Assembly (NCBI RefSeq): GCF_030077735.1
Contig: NZ_JASJEU010000012.1
Location: forward strand, 248,001-312,000
Length of the DNA: 64,000 nt
Direction: 5' to 3'
Origin: Gordonibacter faecis
Lineage (GTDB): Bacteria > Actinomycetota > Coriobacteriia > Coriobacteriales > Eggerthellaceae
The number at the start of each line of letters is the position of its first letter. The first letter of the stretch is position 1. The translations under genes and the position numbers were made by a program. Of this stretch, positions 24,469-30,823 are shown piece by piece. Below the pieces are notes generated by a model. The model was not told where the DNA came from. It was given only the letters and a program-made list of their open reading frames with translations, and did no database searches.

Positions 24469-24974
24469 TGGCAACCGTGAAACCTCGCGTTCCGAACCCC
24501 ATTTCCAGCCGCGACCGCACCAGGCGCGTGGCGGAGGGTAAGCCGCACCACAACTTCTCCGCCTGCATTGCGTGTGCCGCCTGTGCGGTGGCGTGCGACG
24601 CAGGCGCCATCCGCATCTTCATCGACGAGGACGAAGGCCTGCTCGTGTGGACACTCGACCTGTTCGACTGCACCCAGTGCGGCCGCTGCGTGCCCGTGTG
24701 CCCCACGGGTGCCATGACCCTCATCGAGGACGCCGCCTTTGCCGACGAGCCCGAACTGCCGAAACGCTGCCTGTTCACCCTGGCCGAGTGCGCAACGTGT
24801 GGCCGCTACTACGCCACGAACAAGGAACTTGAGTTCGCAAACACCTTGCTCGAGCAGGAAGATCACGCCGACGCTGCCCGCGCTCGCGCCCTCATGTCCA
24901 CCTGCCCCGACTGCAAACGCCTCCAAGACGCCAAAGCCGCCGCCCGCCGCGCCGGCATGAAACACCACCGCTAG
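24468..24974 (+). CDS. HycF/HyfH-like ferredoxin subunit
   Basis: This 168-aa protein matches the architecture of HycF, the polyferredoxin subunit of formate hydrogenlyase. Two [4Fe-4S] motifs are CIACAACAVAC and CTQCGRCVPVCP, separated by the GLLVWTLDLFDC spacer seen in HycF. A C-terminal CATCGRYYATNKELEFA...CPDCKR four-Cys site matches the extra metal site of HycF/HyfH. In E. coli HycF links HycB to the hydrogenase small subunit. No hydrogenase or membrane subunits (HycCDEG) follow, so the electron acceptor is unknown. It ends eight bases before a convergent gene. Confidence 0.82.
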   Translation: MATVKPRVPNPISSRDRTRRVAEGKPHHNFSACIACAACAVACDAGAIRIFIDEDEGLLVWTLDLFDCTQCGRCVPVCPTGAMTLIEDAAFADEPELPKRCLFTLAECATCGRYYATNKELEFANTLLEQEDHADAARARALMSTCPDCKRLQDAKAAARRAGMKHHR

Positions 24975-24982
24975 CGCAAGGG

Positions 24983-26425
24983 CTAGGCCTGGGTTGTTTC
25001 GCGATACGCTTCAAGGAGGTCAAGTAACTCTTCCTTGGAGTGAACATCCACCTTCGCGTAGAGGCGCTTCATGTGCCCGCGTACCGTGTTCAGCGAAATG
25101 CCCAGCTGATCGGCCGTAAACTGGAGCGTTCTTCCCTGGCTGAGCAGTACGATAATTTCCTTCTCGCGCTTAGTGAAGTGGTAATCGATCGAAGCAAGCT
25201 CAATGCTGCGTTCGATAACCTGCTGAAGATCAGCACTTGGCTCGTCGAGTCCGGTAATAACTTGGGGCTCGTCTGCGCTGCGCGACGTTGTCTTCCCAGT
25301 TCGGAGCAACGTAGTCAGGTGCACTACCACCATAAATACGCCCAGCGACACCAGCATGACCAGCGCATTATCCAAATGGCTGATCCACTTCGCAATGAAC
25401 TCACCAAGTGCCAAAAACACCAGCATAACTGCCCAGCCGAACGCAAACATGACGTATGCTGGCCGGTCGGATCGCTGAGTGAAGTCGATAATACGAATCC
25501 ACCAATAGGCGAGGATAAGATAATTTGCCACGGCGAACAGCGTGAGGGCGACACTGTTCAGCTCTCCATTGCTCATCAGTACCATCAGGAAGCTCACCGT
25601 GGTGGCTGCTGTGATGATGTACCAAATGGAAAGAAGATTGAAATCGCTTTTCAGCAGGTAGAGTTGCGCGATGGGCACGAAAACGATAGCCGCCCCAGCC
25701 ACGCGGTACACCACATGGTACACAGAAGTCGGCTCGGCCACGCCTCCGAAAGGCAGTGCCTGCATAATCCCCCACACGATTGAATAAATGGCCAGCGAGA
25801 CGATCCACTTGGCATCTCCTCTCAGTGAAAAGAGCGGCGTACGTGCGTTTCGCTCGTCGGGCAGCCGTCGTGCCCTCGCGAGCGACTGCGTGAACGCGAA
25901 ACATCCCCAGAGCGGAAAGGCCAGCAAGGCAAGGCCAGTCACAAATGGGGGCGCAAAAGAAAGCGCTATAACAACAATGGCCGCAGCGGCCAGTGAAAGA
26001 CACGTGTACAGCGTAGCCTTTTGTAGCGTGAGTCTGACGTAGACTTCGCCCCATTCGACATACAGCCACCCGGCTGCCATGCTTGCTACAATCAAGACCA
26101 CCAGCGAAGCGTCCCCACACACTCCCATCCACAGCAGTTCTCCCAGCACAATGAGAACGATCGTACATCCTCCGTTGAGTGCTCTCAGCACGGAGGCGCT
26201 TGGCATCCGCCCGCGAAGTATGAGTACTACCAGCAAAGGAAACAGCCCGCGGAACAAGGTGCTCAGCAGCAGCCCCCAGCCGCCATCTCCCAGCACTCGT
26301 TGGTCGTACGGTATGCAGCCAAGCCAAATGCGCACGCCGGCAATACCAAGGAGCGACACGTTAAACGATGAGGCCAACTGCGAGAGCCGGCTGGTAGCCC
26401 CTTTCAGTTCCCGTCTTTCAGCCAT
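24983..26425 (-). CDS. Multi-pass membrane LuxR-type regulator
   Basis: The 480-aa protein has about 12 hydrophobic segments over residues 20-395 followed by a LuxR/NarL helix-turn-helix (FTKREKEIIVLLSQGRTL, LGISLNTVRGHMKRLYAKV). Such membrane-bound LuxR proteins are greatly expanded in Eggerthellaceae next to reductase operons. ATG at 26425 is preferred because GGGGGG precedes it; the frame extends 19 codons further. It is divergent from the cytochrome-flavoprotein pair, which it most likely controls in response to a membrane-soluble or external ligand. Its codon use is less GC-rich than that of nearby housekeeping genes. Confidence 0.85.
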   Translation of the reverse strand: MAERRELKGATSRLSQLASSFNVSLLGIAGVRIWLGCIPYDQRVLGDGGWGLLLSTLFRGLFPLLVVLILRGRMPSASVLRALNGGCTIVLIVLGELLWMGVCGDASLVVLIVASMAAGWLYVEWGEVYVRLTLQKATLYTCLSLAAAAIVVIALSFAPPFVTGLALLAFPLWGCFAFTQSLARARRLPDERNARTPLFSLRGDAKWIVSLAIYSIVWGIMQALPFGGVAEPTSVYHVVYRVAGAAIVFVPIAQLYLLKSDFNLLSIWYIITAATTVSFLMVLMSNGELNSVALTLFAVANYLILAYWWIRIIDFTQRSDRPAYVMFAFGWAVMLVFLALGEFIAKWISHLDNALVMLVSLGVFMVVVHLTTLLRTGKTTSRSADEPQVITGLDEPSADLQQVIERSIELASIDYHFTKREKEIIVLLSQGRTLQFTADQLGISLNTVRGHMKRLYAKVDVHSKEELLDLLEAYRETTQA

Positions 26426-26530
26426 GCCAACATCCCCCCGGATCTTTCCCCAACGAGCCAAGCACGCTCCCTGCCGTCGCACGCTACCACAGATTCCCCC
26501 TAGCGTACCTATGGATTGCGCTACTCGGCA

Positions 26531-26583
26531 AGAGACATCAAAGATGTCCCCCTGGTGAGCCGCGTTTCCTTTTTCATGTCTCT
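26531..26583. promoter_or_regulatory. Inverted and direct GACAT repeats between LuxR and cytochrome genes
   Basis: AGAGACAT (26531-26538) is an exact inverted repeat of ATGTCTCT (26576-26583), and ATGTC (26544-26548) adds a further half-site. The repeats lie mid-way between the divergent LuxR regulator and the cytochrome gene. An operator is possible but unproven. Confidence 0.4.
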
Positions 26584-26652
26584 AGCCACTGGTTCGCCAC
26601 GGGCCGATACTGCGGGCACGGGCCACCGGGAAGGAAGGGAAGGAGGATGAAT

Positions 26653-27306
26653 ATGACCGAAAAACAGAGCCAGGGCTGCGAAGAACCTCAAACGGAGCCG
26701 CTGAATCAAAACGATTCACGCAAGCGATTGAAGCGGCGGCGCGTGGTCACGGTACTTTCCGTCATTGCGGTGGTGATCATAGGGGCCGGAGCAGGTTTCT
26801 GGGTGTGGCATGAGCAGCCAAGCTTTTGCGGAACCATGTGCCACGACACGATGGGTTCGTATCTGAACACCTATGAGGGCGATCAGTTTTTGGTTGCACA
26901 GCATGCCGGGGAAGGTGTTGTGTGTCTCGATTGTCATGAGGCAGATCCGCAAACCCAGCTTGCCGAACTACAAGTTCAGTTGAGTGGCGACTATCGCGTG
27001 CCGCTGGCGAAAATGGATACGGACGATGAGTTCTGTCTGCGAGACGGATGTCACACGCGTGAGGACATCGTGCAAGCAACATCGTCGTATACGGCAGGCA
27101 AGGACACGGCGGTCAATCCGCATGAAATGACGTTCTCGACAAACTATGGGAAAGACGAAAGCCCCCACGAGGTGACGGGCGAGCCTCTTCCTTGCGCAAC
27201 GTGCCACACCATGCATCGCGCTTCGGCAGGCATTGATTACTGCTACGACTCCTGCCATCACACAAAAACATTCGAATCGTGCTACAGCTGCCACGACCAC
27301 CGATAG
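26653..27306 (+). CDS. NrfH/NapC-like membrane multiheme cytochrome c
   Basis: This 217-aa protein has a basic N-terminus, one membrane anchor (about 31-51) and an extracellular heme domain. Six heme-binding motifs are visible: CGTMCH, CLDCH, CLRDGCH, CATCH, CYDSCH and CYSCH. Three are canonical CX2CH, two are CX3CH and one is CX4CH. Proteins of this type take electrons from menaquinol and pass them to a partner reductase. ATG at 26653 is chosen over 26647 because AGGAGG then lies six bases away. The Tat flavoprotein gene follows after 44 bases. The arrangement recalls Cgr1-Cgr2 of Eggerthella lenta, but the substrate is unknown. Confidence 0.85.
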   Translation: MTEKQSQGCEEPQTEPLNQNDSRKRLKRRRVVTVLSVIAVVIIGAGAGFWVWHEQPSFCGTMCHDTMGSYLNTYEGDQFLVAQHAGEGVVCLDCHEADPQTQLAELQVQLSGDYRVPLAKMDTDDEFCLRDGCHTREDIVQATSSYTAGKDTAVNPHEMTFSTNYGKDESPHEVTGEPLPCATCHTMHRASAGIDYCYDSCHHTKTFESCYSCHDHR

Positions 27307-27350
27307 TCGTGTGCAGAGTGGGTAAGAAACAAGGAGAAAGGAAGAGGGAT

Positions 27351-28976
27351 ATGAGTGCATCATTATCAAGGCGCAGTTTCGTACTGGGAGGGGCATCCGC
27401 CCTTTCGCTGGGGGCGTTGTCGCTGGCCGGCTGTTCGGCTGCTTCAGGCAACGGGGGCGCTGCGGTGTCTTCGGTTGAGTGGAGTGAAGAAGCTGACGTT
27501 GTTGTCGTTGGCTTCGGAGGCGCTGGGGCAGCTGCGGCCATCAACGCGTCGGAGGCTGGCGCGAGCGTTATCATCCTTGAAAAGGCATCCGAGAAGGATG
27601 CCGGCGGCAACACGTCCGTGTCGGGTGGCACTATGTGTTTGGCCGATCCCAACAATCTTGATACGGCATTTGAATTCATTCGCTATCAGATGCCCGACAC
27701 AACCACCGACGAAGAAATTGAGGGCTACTTGGAAGAATCGTCCACGCTTCAGCAATGGCTGGTCGATCATGGGGCGAACGTCGAAACCAACGCCACGAAG
27801 GGCTCGATGTATGGTGCTCTTGAATCCGCTGTTGCGTTTCCCACTTCCGCGAAGGTGGGCGGAAACGGATTCAGCCTGTTCACGTTCCTGAAAGGCGTGG
27901 TGGAATCTTCCGCCGGAGTGTCTGTGCGCTACGAAACGCCGGCTTCGAAACTGGTGTTTGATCCTGAGACGAGGGAAGTGTATGGCGTCTTAGCCACCGC
28001 CGCCGATGGCTCGCAACTTGCTATCAAAGCGAAAAAGGCAGTCATTCTGTGTTGTGGCGGTTTCGAGAACAACCACCAGATGAAAACCGCTTTCTATCCT
28101 CCCGAGGTACCTATTTATCCCTGTGGCACGCCGTATAACACCGGTGATGGCATTGAGATGATTACCGAAATTGGTGCACAACTTCGCGGTTTCTCTTCGG
28201 TTGAATGGGGCTGCCACTGCTGCAAGCCGGCGTCGGAAGAAGTGGGTGTTTCTTGTGGGTTCACCTGGACCGATTTTGAGTGCTGGAGCAACAGCATTAT
28301 GGTTAACGCACGCGGCCAGCGCTTCGTGAACGAGTCGGGACGCACGGTGTCCGACCGCAAGATTCTGCGTCCGCTGCACGATAAGTCTCAAATTCCCGAG
28401 CTCGCTTTCAGCATGGATACGCTGAGCTACGCGAACCTGCCCATGTTCTTCATCTGCGATAACGCGAAAGTGAAGGCGGGGCCGGTGTTTAACAACTGCT
28501 CATCGGCTGCGGGCAACCACTGGGCAAACATCCATGAGTGGTACACGTGGAGTGATGACAATCAGGCAGAAATCGACAAGGGCTGGCTCGTGAAAGCGGA
28601 CACGATTGAAGAGTTGGCAGGTAAGCTTGGCGTTGATCCGGCGGGGCTTGCTGCTACTGTTCAGGCTTACAACGAAGCGTGTGCGGCGGGTGCCGATGCG
28701 GCATTTGGCAGAACCGATGCGCTCTCGCCGGTGAGCGAGCCTCCTTATTATGGCTGCGAACTTGGCCTGGGCATCATTAACACCCAGGGTGGCCCTGTCC
28801 GCGATGGCGCACATCACGTGCTCGATACTGAGGGGAATCCCATACCGCGTCTGTATGCGGGTGGTGAATTCGGTTCGTTGTACTGCTGGCTCTATCAAGG
28901 AGCTGGCAACGTGCCGGAGGCGTTAGGCGCCCGCACTGCTGGCACGAACGCCGCTGCTGAGGAGCCGTGGGATTAA
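27351..28976 (+). CDS. Tat-exported FAD-dependent reductase (flavocytochrome c flavin subunit type)
   Basis: The N-terminal LSRRSFVLGG is a Tat motif and LSLAGC a lipobox, so this 541-aa protein is probably an externally anchored lipoprotein. VVVGFGGAGAAAA (about residue 50) begins the FAD domain, LYAGGEFG ends it, and the middle is the capping domain of the FAD_binding_2 family. The catalytic HHTMGG of fumarate reductases is replaced by INTQGG. A Cys-rich stretch (GCHCC, then Cys at about +10 and +18) could bind an Fe-S cluster. It follows the cytochrome that would deliver electrons. The electron acceptor it reduces is unknown. Confidence 0.85.
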   Translation: MSASLSRRSFVLGGASALSLGALSLAGCSAASGNGGAAVSSVEWSEEADVVVVGFGGAGAAAAINASEAGASVIILEKASEKDAGGNTSVSGGTMCLADPNNLDTAFEFIRYQMPDTTTDEEIEGYLEESSTLQQWLVDHGANVETNATKGSMYGALESAVAFPTSAKVGGNGFSLFTFLKGVVESSAGVSVRYETPASKLVFDPETREVYGVLATAADGSQLAIKAKKAVILCCGGFENNHQMKTAFYPPEVPIYPCGTPYNTGDGIEMITEIGAQLRGFSSVEWGCHCCKPASEEVGVSCGFTWTDFECWSNSIMVNARGQRFVNESGRTVSDRKILRPLHDKSQIPELAFSMDTLSYANLPMFFICDNAKVKAGPVFNNCSSAAGNHWANIHEWYTWSDDNQAEIDKGWLVKADTIEELAGKLGVDPAGLAATVQAYNEACAAGADAAFGRTDALSPVSEPPYYGCELGLGIINTQGGPVRDGAHHVLDTEGNPIPRLYAGGEFGSLYCWLYQGAGNVPEALGARTAGTNAAAEEPWD

Positions 28977-29036
28977 CGGTTTTGGCTCTTCAGGCTTGTG
29001 CGGCAGAATAACATCTGCCTTCTTCCCTCCCTCCCA

Positions 29037-29064
29037 GCGACCCCCGGACTTGTTCGGGGGTCGC
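29037..29064. terminator. Hairpin between convergent flavoprotein and peptidase genes
   Basis: GCGACCCCCG (29037-29046) pairs perfectly with CGGGGGTCGC (29055-29064) around an 8-base loop. The following T-run is weak, so termination is inferred from position between convergent genes. Confidence 0.65.
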
Positions 29065-29084
29065 GCTTTGCGTTGGGGAAGGGG

Positions 29085-30164
29085 CTAGAGCACGGTCAGT
29101 TCGCGGGGATAGCTGTTGAGGACTTCGCAGCCTTCTTCGGTTACGAGGACCAGGTCTTCTATGCGGACGCCGAAATTGCCGGGGAGGTAGATGCCGGGCT
29201 CGATGGAGAAGCACATGCCGGGCTCCACCGGGGCGTTGTGGGTGGCGGAGACGTCGCCAGGTTCGTGGACGTCAAGGCCGATTTGGTGGCCCAGGCGGTG
29301 CGTGAAGTAGGGGCCGTAGCCGGCTTCCTCAATGACCGCGCGGGCGGCGCGGTCCAGGTCGCAGAAGCGTACGCCGGGCTTCACCAAGGCGCGCGCGGCC
29401 TCGTTGGCGCGGCGCACCGTTTCGTACACTTCGCGCTGCTGGTTAGTGGGTTCGCCGAAGAAGAAGGTGCGCGTCATGTCGGCGCAGTATTCGTCCTGGC
29501 GGCAGCCTACATCGAACAGCACCACGTCGCCGGGGGCAAGGCGCGTGTTGTCGGGCTCGTGGTGCGGGTCGGCGGCGTTCGCGCCGAAGCTGACAATGGG
29601 CGTGAACGAGTGGCCCTGCGCGCCCAGATCGCGGTAGATACCTTCCAGCTGACCAGCCACTTCCGACTCAGTGACACCCTCGTGCACCAGTTCGCGGAAG
29701 CGAGCCATGGCGGCATCGTTTGTGTGCGAGGCAGCGCGCATGGCGGCACGTTCCGCTTCGTCCTTCAGTGCGCGGGCGTCGTCAACGGCATCGGAGGCCA
29801 GCACGAAGCGCGCTGCGGCACCGCGTTCCATCAGGGGAATCAAAAAGCGCGCAGCCAGGTTCTTGTCGCAGCCCAGCGCCTCGTCGGCATCGCACAGCTC
29901 AGCCACCAAAGCCAGTGGGTCGTCCGTGTCCGAGTACGGTCGCACGGTGCAGGTGCAATCATCCGGTGCTGTGAACAACTCGTTCAGCACCAGCATCGGT
30001 TCCGCACCTTTCGCTAAAATCAATCCCAGAAAACGCTCGCCGGGTTCCACATACGCCCCTGTGAGGTACTGAATAGAGCGCGGGTCGCAGACCAGCATCT
30101 GCGAAAGGTTGCGCTCGGCGAGGTTCTGCATGACAGTTTCGATACGCGTGGCGGTGGCAGACAT
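29085..30164 (-). CDS. M24-family aminopeptidase (Xaa-Pro type)
   Basis: This 359-aa cytoplasmic metallopeptidase of the pita-bread fold probably removes N-terminal residues preceding proline. All five metal ligands are present: two Asp in VLFDVGCRQDEYCADMTRTF, His in HRLGHQIGLDVHE, and Glu in FSIEPGIY and VRIEDLVLV. Residues 1-130 form the creatinase-type N-terminal domain. ATG at 30164 (MSATATRIE) is chosen over an upstream ATG because AAGGAG lies at good spacing. It is divergent from tsaE. Exact substrate preference cannot be read. Confidence 0.88.
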   Translation of the reverse strand: MSATATRIETVMQNLAERNLSQMLVCDPRSIQYLTGAYVEPGERFLGLILAKGAEPMLVLNELFTAPDDCTCTVRPYSDTDDPLALVAELCDADEALGCDKNLAARFLIPLMERGAAARFVLASDAVDDARALKDEAERAAMRAASHTNDAAMARFRELVHEGVTESEVAGQLEGIYRDLGAQGHSFTPIVSFGANAADPHHEPDNTRLAPGDVVLFDVGCRQDEYCADMTRTFFFGEPTNQQREVYETVRRANEAARALVKPGVRFCDLDRAARAVIEEAGYGPYFTHRLGHQIGLDVHEPGDVSATHNAPVEPGMCFSIEPGIYLPGNFGVRIEDLVLVTEEGCEVLNSYPRELTVL

Positions 30165-30295
30165 AGGCTTCTCCTTGAACGGCGGCGGATGCAAACAAAA
30201 TCACGTTTGTAGCGATAATAGAGCAAAACGACCGCACGCAGATGAAGGATTCCCGTTTCCGGTTGCCTCCCCTGGCCCATGTGGGCGCGATGTCG

Positions 30296-30313
30296 TATCA
30301 TAGCGCCATTATG
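30296..30313 (+). promoter_or_regulatory. -10 box giving a near-leaderless tsaE transcript
   Basis: TATCAT (30296-30301) lies nine bases before the tsaE ATG, and no Shine-Dalgarno sequence is present. Transcription would start at or within about three bases of the start codon. Confidence 0.5.
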
Positions 30314-30823
30314 AACGGACTTGCTTACACACGTATGACCACCTCGCCCGAGGCGACGAAGCAGCTGGCGTCCACGCTGGCGCCCTACCTTCACGAGGGC
30401 GACGTTGTGGTACTCTCGGGCGACCTGGGTGCCGGTAAGACGCAGTTTGTGCAGGGCGTGGCCGCCGGGTTGGGCGTGCGCGACCAGGTGACCAGCCCCA
30501 CGTTCAATATTCTTCTTGAATATCCCGAGGGACGGCTGCCGCTGCGTCACTTCGACCTTTACCGACTTGAGGACGAAGCTGAGCTGGAAGACATCGGCTA
30601 TTTCGAAACTATTGAGGGCGACGGCGTGTCGTTTGTCGAGTGGGGCGAAAAGTTCCCCTCGGCGCTGCCGTTTAGCTATCTGGAAATATCTATCATGCTG
30701 GACACGGACGGAAACCGCCACGTTCGCGCGCAATCGTGTGGCGATAGGGCGCGGCAACTTCTGTTTGTGTGGGCGAACGATTCGAAGTCACGTCTGATGA
30801 AGGCAGCGGGAGGCGGCGCGTGA
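30311..30823 (+). CDS. tsaE: tRNA threonylcarbamoyladenosine ATPase TsaE
   Basis: TsaE is the ATPase that works with TsaB and TsaD in making t6A37 in ANN-decoding tRNAs. Walker A GDLGAGKTQF lies near residue 40, SPTFNIL and the HFDLYRL motif follow, and FVEWGEKFP is the conserved C-terminal signature. ATG at 30311 gives 170 aa. No Shine-Dalgarno is visible, consistent with a leaderless transcript. The stop codon overlaps the GTG start of the tsaB-rimI-tsaD fusion, so the whole pathway except TsaC is encoded together. Confidence 0.92.
   Translation: MNGLAYTRMTTSPEATKQLASTLAPYLHEGDVVVLSGDLGAGKTQFVQGVAAGLGVRDQVTSPTFNILLEYPEGRLPLRHFDLYRLEDEAELEDIGYFETIEGDGVSFVEWGEKFPSALPFSYLEISIMLDTDGNRHVRAQSCGDRARQLLFVWANDSKSRLMKAAGGGA

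Noticed and set aside
27351..28976. Calling the Tat flavoproteins fumarate reductases
   Set aside because: The catalytic HHTMGG motif is not conserved in any of the three proteins.
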